Source: DATGEO01 sp035310015 (GTDB taxonomy: Bacteria; Chloroflexota; Dormibacteria; Dormibacterales; Dormibacteraceae). From it: a DNA stretch of 64,000 bases. Below the pieces are notes generated by a model that saw nothing but the letters and a program-made list of their open reading frames with translations, made no database searches and was not told where the DNA came from. Of the stretch, positions 8,522 through 17,696 are shown piece after piece (position 1 is the first letter of the stretch; every line of letters begins with the position of its first letter). The DNA lies in the NCBI GenBank assembly GCA_035310015.1, contig DATGEO010000074.1, forward strand, positions 1-64,000, written 5' to 3'. The translations under genes and the position numbers were made by a program.

Positions 8522-11185
8522 CTACTTGGTGCTGCCGCCCTCTCCGATCGCGGCCTGGGCCGCCGCCAGTCTCGCCACCGGCACGCGGAAGGGGCTGCAC
8601 GAGACGTAGTTCAGGTTCAGGCGGTGGCAGAGGTGAATCGAGTCCGGATCGCCGCCGTGCTCGCCACAGATGCCGACCTCGAGGTCAGGCCGCGTCTTCC
8701 GCCCCTCCTCGACGGCGAGCGCCATCAGCCGCCCGACGCCGTCCTCGTCGATCGTCTCGAACGGGTTGCGGGGCAGGATCTTCCGCTCGAGGTAGCGGAC
8801 GATGAAATGGCGCTCGGCGTCGTCGCGTGAGTAACCGAACGTCGTTTGCGTGAGGTCGTTGGTGCCGAAGGAGAAGAACTCGGCTTCGCTCGCGATCTCG
8901 CCGGCGGTGAGCGCCGCGCGCGGGATCTCGATCATGGTTCCGAACTTGTAGGGGACGCGCACGCCCTTCTGCTGCTGCACCTCTTCGGCCACGGGCTTGA
9001 GCTCGGAGTGGATCTCGCGCAGCTCGGCGAGGGTGCCGACGAGCGGGATCATGATCTCGGGCCGCGCGTCCACCTTGCGCTTGCGCAGGTCGCACGCCGC
9101 CTCCATGATCGCCCGCACCTGCATCCGCGGGATCTCGGGATAGAGCATCGAGAGGCGCACGCCGCGCAGTCCCAGCATCGGGTTGGCCTCGTGCAGGTCC
9201 TCGACGCGGGCGAGCACCTTCTCCAGGCGCTTCAGCCGTGCCGGGTTCTTGCCGGTCGCCTTCAGGGTTGACGTCTCGGCGATCAGCTGCTCCAGGTTGG
9301 GCAGGAACTCGTGCAGCGGCGGGTCGATGAGCCGGATCACCACCGGCTTGCCCGCCATGGTGCTGAGGATGCCGCGGAAGTCCCCGCGCTGGATCGGCAG
9401 CAGCTTGGCGAGGTGCTTCTCGCGCTCCTGGGTGGTGTTGGCCATGATCATCGCCTGCACGATCGGGAGCCGGTCCGACTCCATGAACATGTGCTCCGTC
9501 CGGCACAGGCCGACGCCCTGGGCGCCGTTCTCGAGCGCCTTCTTGGCGTCGCGCGGATAGTCGGCGTTGGCCCAGACCTCCAGGCGGCGGAGCTCGTCGG
9601 CCCAGCGCAGGATCGCGCTCGCGGCGCGGTGGCGGTTGAGCGATCGGGCCTCGATGGTCGGCACCCGGCCAATGAAGATCTCGCCGGACGTGCCGTCGAC
9701 GGTGATCTCATCGCCCTCCTTCACCGACGTGCCATCGACCGAGAAGGTGCGGTGCGCCTCGTCGACCAGGATCTTGGCGGCGCCGACGATGCACGGCCTT
9801 CCCATGCCGCGCGCCACCAGCGCGGCGTGGCTCGCCGTCCCACCCGTCTGCGTGAGGATGCCCCTCGCCTGGGCCATGCCGTGCACGTCGTTCGGGTTGG
9901 TCTCCACGCGGACGAGGATCACGTCCTTGCCCTTCTTGCCCCACTCGACCGCGGTGTCGGCGTCGAAAACCGCGCCGCCACTGGCGGCGCCCGGCGAGGC
10001 CGGCACTCCCTTGGCGACCGGCTGCTGGTGACCGCCGGGGGCGACGCGAGGGAACAGCAGCTGCTCGAGCTGGCGGGGCTCGATGCGCGCGACCGCCTCT
10101 TCCTTCGTGATCAGGCGCTCGGCGACCATGTCGACCGCGATGTTCACCGCCGCTTCGCCGGTGCGCTTGGCGGCGCGCGTCTGCAGCATGTACAGCTTTC
10201 CGCGCTCGACGGTGAACTCGAGGTCCTGCACGTCGCGGTAGTGCTTCTCCAGCCGGCGCGCGTATCGCTCGAACTGCGAGAACACCTTCGGCAGGCGGCG
10301 CCGCAGAGCCTTGATCGGCTCGGTGTCGCGCACGCCCGCGACGACGTCCTCGCCCTGGGCGTTGGCCAGGTAGTCGCCGTACAGCTCCTTTTTGCCGGTG
10401 ATCGGGTTGCGCGTGAACGCCACGCCGGTCCCGGAGTCGGCGCCGAGGTTGCCGAACACCATGGTCTGCACGTTGACCGCGGTGCCGAGGTCGTCCGGAA
10501 TCCGCTCCATGCGCCGGTACGCCATCGCCCGCGGCGTGTTCCACGACCGGAACACCGCCTCGATCGCCTCGCGCAGCTGCTCGAGCGGATCCGCGGGGAA
10601 GTCCCTGCCGGTGGCGTCCCTGTAGATCTCGAGGAATCGCTTCACGAGCGGGCGCAGCTGCGGCGCCGAGAGCTCGGGGTCGGTCTTGACGCCGGCACGC
10701 TTCTTGGCGGCGGTCAGCGCGTGCTCGAACTTCTGGCCGTCGATGCCCTTGACCGTCTTGCCGAACATCTGGATGAAGCGGCGCCGCGCGTCCAGGGCGA
10801 ACCGCTCGTCGCGCGACATCTGCGTGAGCCCGCGGGCCGTGGCGTCGTTGAGCCCGAGGTTGAGGACGGTGTCCATCATCCCCGGCATCGAGAACTTGGC
10901 CCCCGAGCGCACGCTGACGAGCAGCGGGTTGCGCGCGTCGCCGAAACGCTTGCCGGACTCCTTCTCGATCTCCGCCATGGCGACGGTGACCTCGCGCCAC
11001 AGGCCCTCGGGCAGCTTGCCTTTGTGCGCGTAGTACTCGCGGCACGCCTCGGTCGTGATCGTGAATCCCGGCGGCACCGGCATGCCGGCACGCGTCATCT
11101 CGGCCGCGCCCGCCCCCTTGCCGCCGAGCAGGTCCCGCATCTCCGCCGAACCCTCGCGGAAGAGATAGACCCACTTGTGCGCCAT
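8522..11185 (-). CDS. ppdK: Pyruvate, phosphate dikinase
   Basis: This 887-residue enzyme interconverts pyruvate + ATP + Pi and PEP + AMP + PPi. The N-terminal ATP-grasp domain opens with LLGGKGAGAAEMTRAGMPVPPGF. The swivelling phosphohistidine domain carries GGTASHAALVARGMG with the catalytic His near 453. The C-terminal PEP/pyruvate barrel has GVGLCRTEHMF and GICGEHGGDP with the catalytic Cys near 835. Length and motif order match complete PPDKs. The ATG is 82 bp from the MMPL gene's end. It may support gluconeogenic or PPi-linked carbon metabolism. Confidence 0.95.
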   Translation of the reverse strand: MAHKWVYLFREGSAEMRDLLGGKGAGAAEMTRAGMPVPPGFTITTEACREYYAHKGKLPEGLWREVTVAMAEIEKESGKRFGDARNPLLVSVRSGAKFSMPGMMDTVLNLGLNDATARGLTQMSRDERFALDARRRFIQMFGKTVKGIDGQKFEHALTAAKKRAGVKTDPELSAPQLRPLVKRFLEIYRDATGRDFPADPLEQLREAIEAVFRSWNTPRAMAYRRMERIPDDLGTAVNVQTMVFGNLGADSGTGVAFTRNPITGKKELYGDYLANAQGEDVVAGVRDTEPIKALRRRLPKVFSQFERYARRLEKHYRDVQDLEFTVERGKLYMLQTRAAKRTGEAAVNIAVDMVAERLITKEEAVARIEPRQLEQLLFPRVAPGGHQQPVAKGVPASPGAASGGAVFDADTAVEWGKKGKDVILVRVETNPNDVHGMAQARGILTQTGGTASHAALVARGMGRPCIVGAAKILVDEAHRTFSVDGTSVKEGDEITVDGTSGEIFIGRVPTIEARSLNRHRAASAILRWADELRRLEVWANADYPRDAKKALENGAQGVGLCRTEHMFMESDRLPIVQAMIMANTTQEREKHLAKLLPIQRGDFRGILSTMAGKPVVIRLIDPPLHEFLPNLEQLIAETSTLKATGKNPARLKRLEKVLARVEDLHEANPMLGLRGVRLSMLYPEIPRMQVRAIMEAACDLRKRKVDARPEIMIPLVGTLAELREIHSELKPVAEEVQQQKGVRVPYKFGTMIEIPRAALTAGEIASEAEFFSFGTNDLTQTTFGYSRDDAERHFIVRYLERKILPRNPFETIDEDGVGRLMALAVEEGRKTRPDLEVGICGEHGGDPDSIHLCHRLNLNYVSCSPFRVPVARLAAAQAAIGEGGSTK

Positions 11186-11267
11186 CGCGGGTCTAGTGTG
11201 CCACCCGGGTCAGTCCAGGCATGCAGGCACAACGGCCCCTGTTGGGGGGTGCTCTTTGGTCCCGCCG

Positions 11268-13547
11268 TCAGGCCGCCTGCGTCTCCGGTGCCGGCTGCAC
11301 CCCGTAATCGCCTAGGCCGGCCTTCTGATGCAGCCGGCGGAGCGGGTGCGGCGCCCACCAGTTGAAGTCGCCGAGCAGCCGCATCACCGCCGGCACGACC
11401 AGCGCGCGCACGAGTGTCGCGTCGATCGCGACCGCGATCGCGAGCCCGATGCCGATGGCCTTGATGATCACCACCTCGGCCAGGCCGAAAGCGAGGAAGA
11501 CGGTGACCATGATCGCGGCCGCGCCCGTGATCAGCCGGCCGCTGCGCTCGAGCCCCGCCGCGACCGCGGCGGTGTTGTCGCCGGTGCGCACGTACTCCTC
11601 GTGGATGCGGCTGACCAGCAGAACCTCGTAGTCCATCGAGAGGCCGAAGACGATGCTGAACAGGATCACGGGGATGCTGGGGTCGATGGACTGCGGCGTG
11701 AAGCCGAGGAGGTTCGAGAGGTGACCCTCCTGGAAGATCCACACCAGCGCGCCGAACGACGCGCCGATCGAGAGGAAGTTCAGGAGCACGGCCTTCAGCG
11801 GCAGGACGAGCGACCCCGTCAGCAGGAAGAGCACGAAGAAGGTGACGAGCACGACGAACGCCACCGCGGTCGGGGTCTGGTTCTCGATGAAATGGATGAC
11901 GTCCAGGTCGACCGCCGTCTGGCCGCCGACGAGGACCTGTCCGCCATCACCCACGCCCTGGTCGGCGCGGATCGCGTTGACGATGGCCCGCGAAGCATCT
12001 GACGTGTTGGCGGAGTTGGTGGTCGCCTGGATCAGGACGATGTGCTTGCCGACGGTGGCCGCCAGCAGCTGCTGCACGGCTGCCGGCACCTGCGAGCGGT
12101 CGCCCTTGTACATGGCTTCGTAGTCGGACGCGGTGAGGCGTGGATCGACGCTGTAGATGGACGTCGTGTGCAGCACGCCCGGGATGGCGGCGATACGCTG
12201 CGTCAGCGCGTACTGGTCGACGATTCGCGAGGCGGTGAGCGGCGAGCCGTCGGGGTAGTTGACCACGATGTTGAAGGTCGTCTGGTCCCGGCCGGGGAAG
12301 TCCGCCACCAGGCGATCCCAGCCCTGCCGGGCCTCGACATGAGTGGGCAGCATGTCGACGTCGCCGTTGGCGAGCCGGAGCTGCAGGAACGGCGATCCCG
12401 CCACCAGGAGGAAGGCGACGGCCGGCACGAGGACGACGATCGGACGCTTCATCACCCAGCTCGCGAGCCCGTGCCAGAAACCCCGGCCGCCACCGACTCC
12501 GCCGCGGAGCAGCGGCAGCCGCAGGCGGTTGACCGCCGGGCCGATGATCGACAGCAGCGCGGGCAGGAAGGTCAGGCCGTACAGCACGGCGATCGCGACC
12601 ACTATCGCCCCGGCCGCGCCCATCGAGGCGAGGAAGGTGCCCTGGAAGAACAGCATCGCCGAGAGTCCGACCGCGACCGTCAGACCGGAGAACGTGATCG
12701 CCCGGCCGGCGGTGGCGACGGTGGTCGCGATCGCGTCCTCGCGGCTCGCGCCGCCCGCGAGCTCGTCGCGGAAGCGGTTGACGATGAACAGCGAGTAGTC
12801 GATCGAGACGCCCAGTCCGATGAGGGTGACGATGTTCAGCGCGTACTGCGAGACGTCGGTGAAGCGGTTGAGGAAGAACGTGCCCGCGAGCCCGCCGACG
12901 ATGGTGAGGACGCCGACGCCGAGCGGGAGCCCGGCGGCGACAACCGACGCGAAGATGACGATCAGCAGGAGGAGCGTGACCGGCAGGGTCACCGTCTCCG
13001 CGCGCTGCAGGTCTTGCTCGAGGGTGGCGTTGAACGCCTGGTTGATGGGCACGAAGCCGGTGCCGGTGACGGTGAGCGTCGAGGATTTGACCATCGAGCG
13101 CAGGTCGTTGTAGTCGCTCCATGACCGCTTGCCTGAGGACTTGAGCTCGACGCTCACCAGCGCCTCGTGCCCGTCCTTCGACGTGAAGGCGGCCGCCACT
13201 CGCGGGTTGGGCGCGTTGTAGGGGTCGAGGAGCGAGACGATGCGTGGGTCGTTCTGGATCGGCGAGATCGCGGACTCGACGGCGGTCTGGAACGCAGGGT
13301 CCGAGACCTGGAGGCTGTCGCTGCGCAGGATGAGCAGGAACGTGGAGATCGTCTTGTTGTTGCCGGGCAGGTCCGACGTCATGAGGTTCTGCGCCTTGTA
13401 CGACTCCAGGTTGCTCGTGAGCGGGCCGCCGCTGGTGAGCGTGCCGCCCATGAGCAGGCCGGCGATGGAGATGGCGAGCAGGACGCCGGAGCCGGCCAGC
13501 GTGGCCCAGCGGTAGCGATAGACGATCCGACCCCAACCTGCGAACAA
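11268..13547 (-). CDS. MMPL/RND-like family transporter
   Basis: This is a 759-residue inner-membrane exporter with the duplicated MMPL layout: an N-terminal helix, a large extracytoplasmic loop (about 45-190), five or six helices including GVSIDYSLFIVNRFRDEL, a second loop, and a matching C-terminal block including FGLSMDYEVLLVSRIHEEY. The Asp-Tyr pairs in those blocks are the usual proton-relay residues. The TetR gene lies 21 bp upstream on the same strand, so the pump is probably autoregulated with it and induced by a hydrophobic ligand. Lipid or drug export is family-level inference. Confidence 0.88.
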   Translation of the reverse strand: MFAGWGRIVYRYRWATLAGSGVLLAISIAGLLMGGTLTSGGPLTSNLESYKAQNLMTSDLPGNNKTISTFLLILRSDSLQVSDPAFQTAVESAISPIQNDPRIVSLLDPYNAPNPRVAAAFTSKDGHEALVSVELKSSGKRSWSDYNDLRSMVKSSTLTVTGTGFVPINQAFNATLEQDLQRAETVTLPVTLLLLIVIFASVVAAGLPLGVGVLTIVGGLAGTFFLNRFTDVSQYALNIVTLIGLGVSIDYSLFIVNRFRDELAGGASREDAIATTVATAGRAITFSGLTVAVGLSAMLFFQGTFLASMGAAGAIVVAIAVLYGLTFLPALLSIIGPAVNRLRLPLLRGGVGGGRGFWHGLASWVMKRPIVVLVPAVAFLLVAGSPFLQLRLANGDVDMLPTHVEARQGWDRLVADFPGRDQTTFNIVVNYPDGSPLTASRIVDQYALTQRIAAIPGVLHTTSIYSVDPRLTASDYEAMYKGDRSQVPAAVQQLLAATVGKHIVLIQATTNSANTSDASRAIVNAIRADQGVGDGGQVLVGGQTAVDLDVIHFIENQTPTAVAFVVLVTFFVLFLLTGSLVLPLKAVLLNFLSIGASFGALVWIFQEGHLSNLLGFTPQSIDPSIPVILFSIVFGLSMDYEVLLVSRIHEEYVRTGDNTAAVAAGLERSGRLITGAAAIMVTVFLAFGLAEVVIIKAIGIGLAIAVAIDATLVRALVVPAVMRLLGDFNWWAPHPLRRLHQKAGLGDYGVQPAPETQAA

Positions 13548-13568
13548 CTTCCTCTCCTCCTGGTGGCG

Positions 13569-14135
13569 CTAGGCGCCCTGAGCGTTCGGATAAACGGCCG
13601 ACAGCGACATGGCGGCGAGGGCGTCGATCGCCTCGTCCGCGTCGAACTCGGGGTCGACAAGGCTCTGGACGATGATCCCGAGGACCGCGCCCCACACCGC
13701 GCCGGCGATGCCCCGCGCGGGTGAAGGGTCGACCTCGCGCTCGGCAAAAACCTGGCGCGCGATGTCCTCGGCGTGCTGGCGGTCGGATCGGATGAAGTCG
13801 CGGACACCCGCGCCGATCACCGGGTCGTGGACGCCGACCCCGATGAGCTGCACGTAGAGGGCGTTGATGTGCCGCTTGTCGCGCAGCATCTCCTTGGCCT
13901 GCTCGAAGGCGGCCGTGGCGCGCGCCTCGCCCTCGACGCTGAGCTCCATCTTCTGGCAGACGAAGTTGAGCACCGCCAGCACGAGCAGCTGCTTGGACTT
14001 GAAGTAGTAGTGAATGAGGCCCTGGGCGACGCCGGCCTCCTCCGCGATCTCCTTGATCGAGGTGCTCTCGTAGCCCTCGCGGCTGAGCACGGTGAAGGCG
14101 GCCTGAAGGATCTTTTCGCGGGTGTCGGCTGGCAT
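13569..14135 (-). CDS. TetR family regulator of the MMPL transporter
   Basis: A 188-residue repressor. The helix-turn-helix spans about 8-52 (REKILQAAFTVLSREGYESTSIKEIAEEAGVAQGLIHYYFKSKQLL); the rest is a variable ligand-binding helical domain. AGGAG sits 4 nt before the ATG. An inverted repeat 25 bp upstream (14161-14194) is the likely operator. Cotranscription with the downstream exporter suggests local control of that pump. Confidence 0.9.
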   Translation of the reverse strand: MPADTREKILQAAFTVLSREGYESTSIKEIAEEAGVAQGLIHYYFKSKQLLVLAVLNFVCQKMELSVEGEARATAAFEQAKEMLRDKRHINALYVQLIGVGVHDPVIGAGVRDFIRSDRQHAEDIARQVFAEREVDPSPARGIAGAVWGAVLGIIVQSLVDPEFDADEAIDALAAMSLSAVYPNAQGA

Positions 14136-14160
14136 CTGGCTCCTGTTCGAAACATGCTGG

Positions 14161-14194
14161 TTGAACGCTCAACCAAACTTGATTGGTCATTCAA
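14161..14194. promoter_or_regulatory. Probable TetR operator (inverted repeat)
   Basis: The arms TTGAACGCTCAACCA and TGATTGGTCATTCAA are imperfect inverted repeats around a 4-bp spacer; the left arm also contains the dyad GTTGA-ACGC-TCAAC. The site is 25 bp upstream of the TetR start and between divergent genes. Confidence 0.6.
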
Positions 14195-14277
14195 ACACAT
14201 CCCGTCCCGCGGTGTCAAGACGTTTGCCGGCCAAGTTGACGGGGCCGCCGTAAGCTGGTTGGCGAGGCTCGGGGGTT

Positions 14278-14724
14278 ATGCCTGACATGGGGTCCGTGGT
14301 CACCCTCATCTACTGGTTCGTCGTCATCGCGGTGGCGATCAACTTCGTCAACCTGCTCGCGGGCCTGCTCGCCGCGGTCACCGGCCGGTCGCACATGCCC
14401 GGCTTCCTGCGCCGGCTGCGGCGCAACGTAGCGGCCACGCCGGACGACCAGCGGGTGCTCGGCATGACGCTGATCCTGCTTTCCGTCGGCCAGCTGCTGA
14501 TGATGGTCGTGCTGCTGGTGGTGATCACGCTCGCCGCGGCCGACGCCTCAGGCGGTCACGCGCCGATCATCGGTCTGTACCTGGTCACGCTCGTCGGCTT
14601 CCTGTCGAGCGTGGCGTGCACGTTTGGATCGCTGGCCATGGGCCAGCGCGTGCGGTACGCGAGCCAGGACCGCGACGAAGCCGAGGAAGCCAGGGCGCGC
14701 GCTCCGGAGGTTCCGGCCGACTAG
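14278..14724 (+). CDS. Small membrane protein of unknown function
   Basis: 148 residues with three predicted membrane helices at about 7-33, 60-85 and 96-118, separated by a basic loop (RRLRRN near 46) and ending in an acidic, charged tail rich in Glu/Ala/Arg. No recognised domain. It is divergent from the TetR-MMPL unit and shares that control region, which may mean co-regulation. A second ATG four codons later is an alternative start. Confidence 0.65.
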   Translation: MPDMGSVVTLIYWFVVIAVAINFVNLLAGLLAAVTGRSHMPGFLRRLRRNVAATPDDQRVLGMTLILLSVGQLLMMVVLLVVITLAAADASGGHAPIIGLYLVTLVGFLSSVACTFGSLAMGQRVRYASQDRDEAEEARARAPEVPAD

Positions 14725-14778
14725 CGGTAACCGCCTCCGGTATCAACGTCCGAGCCGTTCATTCACGCGGAGGTTGCG

Positions 14779-15285
14779 ATGGGGCGCTTGAGAACGACGC
14801 TGCTGGGGACCGTTTGCGCATTGACGCTCGTGGCCGGCGGGGCGGCGGTGGCCTCGGCCGACGAAGGCGGGACGCTGCTGACTTTTCATTCGATGACGGC
14901 CGTGACAGGATCCGCCGTGGGCGCGGTCAACGACCGCGGCATCACGGGCGGAGGCAAGCCCTGGGTGATCACCGCGGGGTCGGGCGTGCTGGATCGCGAC
15001 GGTCACCTTCGGGTCTCGGTGACGGGCCTGGTGATCCCGGTCCCGCCTTTCAACGGCACCAACCCGGTCGGCAAGTTCGCCGCGATAGTGAGCTGCCGGA
15101 CCACTCACAACGGGGTGATGAACATCCTCACCGCTCCCGTGACCACGAACTCGGCCGGCGACGCGACCATCGACACGACCGTGTCGCTGCCGCACCCGTG
15201 CATCCAGCCGATCGTGTTCGTGACCAGTCCGGGCGGCGCGTGGTTCGCGATGTCCAACAGCGAGGAGGACGACAACCCGAGCTAG
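14779..15285 (+). CDS. Secreted protein of unknown function
   Basis: 168 residues with a clear Sec signal peptide (basic MGRLR, hydrophobic core, AVASA cleavage near 27). The mature part is beta-rich with the segment GSAVGAVNDRGITGGGKPWVI and two cysteines (in VSCRT and HPCIQ) that could form a disulfide. Similar small exported proteins occur in soil actinobacteria and relatives, without assigned function. GGAGG precedes the ATG by 6 nt. A strong palindrome begins 3 bp after the stop. Confidence 0.7.
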   Translation: MGRLRTTLLGTVCALTLVAGGAAVASADEGGTLLTFHSMTAVTGSAVGAVNDRGITGGGKPWVITAGSGVLDRDGHLRVSVTGLVIPVPPFNGTNPVGKFAAIVSCRTTHNGVMNILTAPVTTNSAGDATIDTTVSLPHPCIQPIVFVTSPGGAWFAMSNSEEDDNPS

Positions 15286-15288
15286 ACT

Positions 15289-15317
15289 ATTCGACTAGAC
15301 AAATCGTCTAGTCGAAT
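15289..15317. promoter_or_regulatory. Perfect 12-bp-arm palindrome, probable TetR operator
   Basis: The arms ATTCGACTAGAC and GTCTAGTCGAAT flank a 5-nt centre. It ends 6 nt before the GTG start of a TetR gene, so binding would block its promoter (autorepression). It could also act as a terminator stem for the preceding gene, but no T-run follows. Confidence 0.65.
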
Positions 15318-15323
15318 GCTACG

Positions 15324-15932
15324 GTGTGCGGAATGTCACCGCGGCGCTACCAGATGGCCAACCGTAGCGTCGCGGTTCGCGCCACACGCAGCCGGATCGT
15401 CAAGGCGGCCGTCCGGCTGCACGCCCGCAAGGGTGCGCTGCGCACGACCTGGGACGACATCGCGGTAGAGGCGTCCGTGTCCAGGGCGACGGTTTACCAC
15501 CACTTTCCGTCCCTGGACGAACTGGTCCCGGCCTGCGCACAGGTCGCATTCGACCTCATCGACGTGCCCTCGCCAGAGGAGGCGGCAGCCAGGTTCGCAG
15601 CCCTCCGCACTCCGCATGATCGCCTCGCCCAGTTCACACGCGAGACGTGCCGGTGTTACGCCGCGGGCGCGCCCTGGCTGCGGGCGGCCTGGCGCGAGCG
15701 CGACGTGGTGCCGGCGATGGGCGCGGCCGTGCACCGCCTGCAGCGCGCGCTTCGGGTTCTGCTGGACGCGGCGCTGGAAGGTGCGAGCATCGACCGCCGG
15801 CGTCATCCGGTGCTGGTGACGCTGCTCGACTTTCCGTTCTGGGACTCGCTCGACGCCGCCGCGGTTCCCCGAGGACGGATTCCACACGAGATTCAACGTC
15901 TGGCCGAGACGGTGATCCGCAATGCGAGGTGA
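15324..15932 (+). CDS. TetR family transcriptional regulator
   Basis: 202 residues from GTG 15324; ATGs at 15333 and 15354 are alternatives. The HTH lies in RSRIVKAAVRLHARKGALRTTWDDIAVEASVSRATVYHHFPSLDEL. The C-terminal domain is helical with no recognised ligand family. A 29-bp palindrome lies immediately upstream. The cupin gene starts 4 bp after its stop, so the pair is an operon and the cupin is a candidate target. Confidence 0.85.
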   Translation: MCGMSPRRYQMANRSVAVRATRSRIVKAAVRLHARKGALRTTWDDIAVEASVSRATVYHHFPSLDELVPACAQVAFDLIDVPSPEEAAARFAALRTPHDRLAQFTRETCRCYAAGAPWLRAAWRERDVVPAMGAAVHRLQRALRVLLDAALEGASIDRRRHPVLVTLLDFPFWDSLDAAAVPRGRIPHEIQRLAETVIRNAR

Positions 15933-15936
15933 CGAA

Positions 15937-16605
15937 ATGCGCGACCAGCTGTGGTTCCTCAACACGCTCGTCTCCGTGCACGTGCCGCACGGCACCGGCG
16001 TCGACGGCGTGTCGGTGCTCGAGTCGCGGGCGCCCCGCGGCGACTCGCCGCCGATGCACGTCCATCAGGAGGACGAGATCTTCCATGTGCTCGAAGGCGC
16101 CATGCGGATTCGCGTCGGGGACGAGGATCATGCCGTCAACGCGGGACAGACTCTTTTGGCTCCAAGCGGCACGCCGCACACGTATCTCGTTGAATCCGAC
16201 GAGGCGCGCTGGCTGGTGGTGACCGCGCGCGGAGACTTCGAGCGGTTCGTGCGCGAGTTCAGCCGGCCGGCGCCGGGGGCCGAGCTACCCGAGCCGGCAG
16301 GGCCGCCATCGGCCGCCGAGGCGGAGGCGCTGGCCGCTGCGTGCCGCCGGCACGGGATCGAGCTCGTCGGGCCGCCCCTGCAACTAGCCGATCAGGACGC
16401 CGAGGCGGTCCGGCAGCTCGGCGATCTTCACCCGCTCCTGCTCGGTGGAGTCGCGCTGCCGGATCGTCACCGCGGTGTCGTCCAGGCTTTCGAAGTCCAC
16501 CGTGACGCAGAAGGGTGTGCCGATCTCGTCCTGGCGCCGGTAGCGGCGGCCGATGTGGCCGCCGGTCTGGTCGTACTCGACGCGGAAGCGGCCCTGCAGC
16601 GCTGA
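15937..16605 (+). CDS. Cupin-domain protein with antisense-derived C-terminal tail
   Basis: A single-domain cupin (about 25-110): motif 1 is PPMHVHQEDEIFHVLEGAMRIRVG with the metal-binding His/His/Glu, motif 2 is TPHTY. I chose ATG 15937 because GAGGTGA lies 5-6 nt upstream. The conserved body ends around RHGIELVGPPL (about residue 148), where homologous proteins normally stop. Here the frame continues about 74 codons over the opposite strand of glyQS. The tail is probably not functional, or a stop codon has been lost. The enzymatic role is unknown. Confidence 0.8.
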   Translation: MRDQLWFLNTLVSVHVPHGTGVDGVSVLESRAPRGDSPPMHVHQEDEIFHVLEGAMRIRVGDEDHAVNAGQTLLAPSGTPHTYLVESDEARWLVVTARGDFERFVREFSRPAPGAELPEPAGPPSAAEAEALAAACRRHGIELVGPPLQLADQDAEAVRQLGDLHPLLLGGVALPDRHRGVVQAFEVHRDAEGCADLVLAPVAAADVAAGLVVLDAEAALQR

Positions 16606-17676
16606 GCGCACGTCCCGCGCGACCCGGATGAGGTCTTCCTTCTTGGACAGCGGCACCACGGCGACCTGCACCGGGGCAACGTTCGGATGCAGCCGCAGCA
16701 CCACGCGCGGCTCGTTGTTCACGACGTCCTCGTCGTAGGCGTCGAGGAGCAGCGTGACCACGATCCGGTCGACGCTCACCGCCGGCTCGATGACCCACGG
16801 GAGGTAGCGCTCGTTGGTCTCCGGGTCGAGGTAGGTCAGGTCGGTCTTCGACGCCTCCTGGTGAACGCGGAGGTCGAAGTCGGTGCGGTCGGCGACGCCC
16901 TCGAGCTCACCCCAGCCGAAGGGGAACTCGTACTCGATGTCGGTCGTCTGCTTCGAGTAGTGAGAGAGGGACTCCTTCGGATGGTCGTAGAAGCGAAGGC
17001 GTTCCGCTCTGACGCCGAGCACTTGCGTGTACCAGCGCATCCGCTCCTCGCGCCAGTAGCGGAACCACTCGTCGTCCTGCTCCGGCTTGACGAAGTACTC
17101 GAGCTCCATGAGCTCGAACTCGCGCAGGCGGAAGACGAAATTGCCCGGGGTGATCTCGTTGCGAAACGCGCGACCCTGCTGCGCGATGCCGAACGGGACG
17201 CGAACGCGCGTCGAGCTCGTGACGTTGCGGAAGTCGACGAACATGCCCTGCGCGGTTTCGGGCCGCAGGTACACCTCCGACGACGAGTCCTCCAGCGGCC
17301 CGACATGCGTCTTGAACATGAGGTTGAAGAGCCGCGGCTCGGTCAGCGGGCCGCCGCACTCCGGGCATCTGTCACCCTCGACATGGTCGGCCCGCCAGCG
17401 CTTCTTGCACCGGCCGAGGCATTGACGCAGCGGGTCGACGAAGTTGGTCAGGTGACCGGACGCGGCCCACACCGCCGACGGCATGATGAGCGTCGACTCG
17501 AGCCCGACCACGTCATCGCGCAGGTCGACCATGTGGCGCCACCACAGGTCGCGCACCGCGCGCTTGAGCGCGACGCCGTACGGGCCGTAGTCGTAGAAGC
17601 CCGAGACGCCGCCGTAGATCTCGCTCGAGGGGAAGATGAAGCCGCGCCGCTTGGCGAGCGCGACCACCTTCTCCAT
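16384..17676 (-). CDS. glyQS: Glycyl-tRNA synthetase, single-chain dimeric type
   Basis: A class II aminoacyl-tRNA synthetase charging tRNA-Gly. From ATG 17676 it has 430 residues: motif 1 region KRRGFIFPSSEIYGGVSGFYDYGPYG, insertion with zinc-type Cys (GRCKK, DRCPECGG), motif 2 FRNEITPGNFVFRLREFELMELEYF, motif 3 PAVSVDRIVVTLLL, and a C-terminal anticodon-binding domain. An in-frame CTG at 17700 overlaps the recO TGA as CTGA, the same junction as the recO start, and would add eight residues; I cannot decide between them. The 3' end is overlapped by the convergent cupin gene. Confidence 0.93.
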   Translation of the reverse strand: MEKVVALAKRRGFIFPSSEIYGGVSGFYDYGPYGVALKRAVRDLWWRHMVDLRDDVVGLESTLIMPSAVWAASGHLTNFVDPLRQCLGRCKKRWRADHVEGDRCPECGGPLTEPRLFNLMFKTHVGPLEDSSSEVYLRPETAQGMFVDFRNVTSSTRVRVPFGIAQQGRAFRNEITPGNFVFRLREFELMELEYFVKPEQDDEWFRYWREERMRWYTQVLGVRAERLRFYDHPKESLSHYSKQTTDIEYEFPFGWGELEGVADRTDFDLRVHQEASKTDLTYLDPETNERYLPWVIEPAVSVDRIVVTLLLDAYDEDVVNNEPRVVLRLHPNVAPVQVAVVPLSKKEDLIRVARDVRSALQGRFRVEYDQTGGHIGRRYRRQDEIGTPFCVTVDFESLDDTAVTIRQRDSTEQERVKIAELPDRLGVLIG

Positions 17677-17696
17677 GAGCTGGTCGCGTTCGACTG

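Noticed and set aside
8421..8600. N-terminal extension of DnaG to 8600
   Set aside because: It would cross the 42-bp repeat pair and overlap ppdK; the zinc finger starts at the normal distance from GTG 8420.
12042..13124. Plus-strand frame opposite the MMPL transporter
   Set aside because: Antisense shadow; no start signal and no recognisable protein.
15289..15317. Palindrome as an intrinsic terminator of the secreted protein gene
   Set aside because: Stem is strong but no T-run follows, and its position just before a TetR start fits an operator better.
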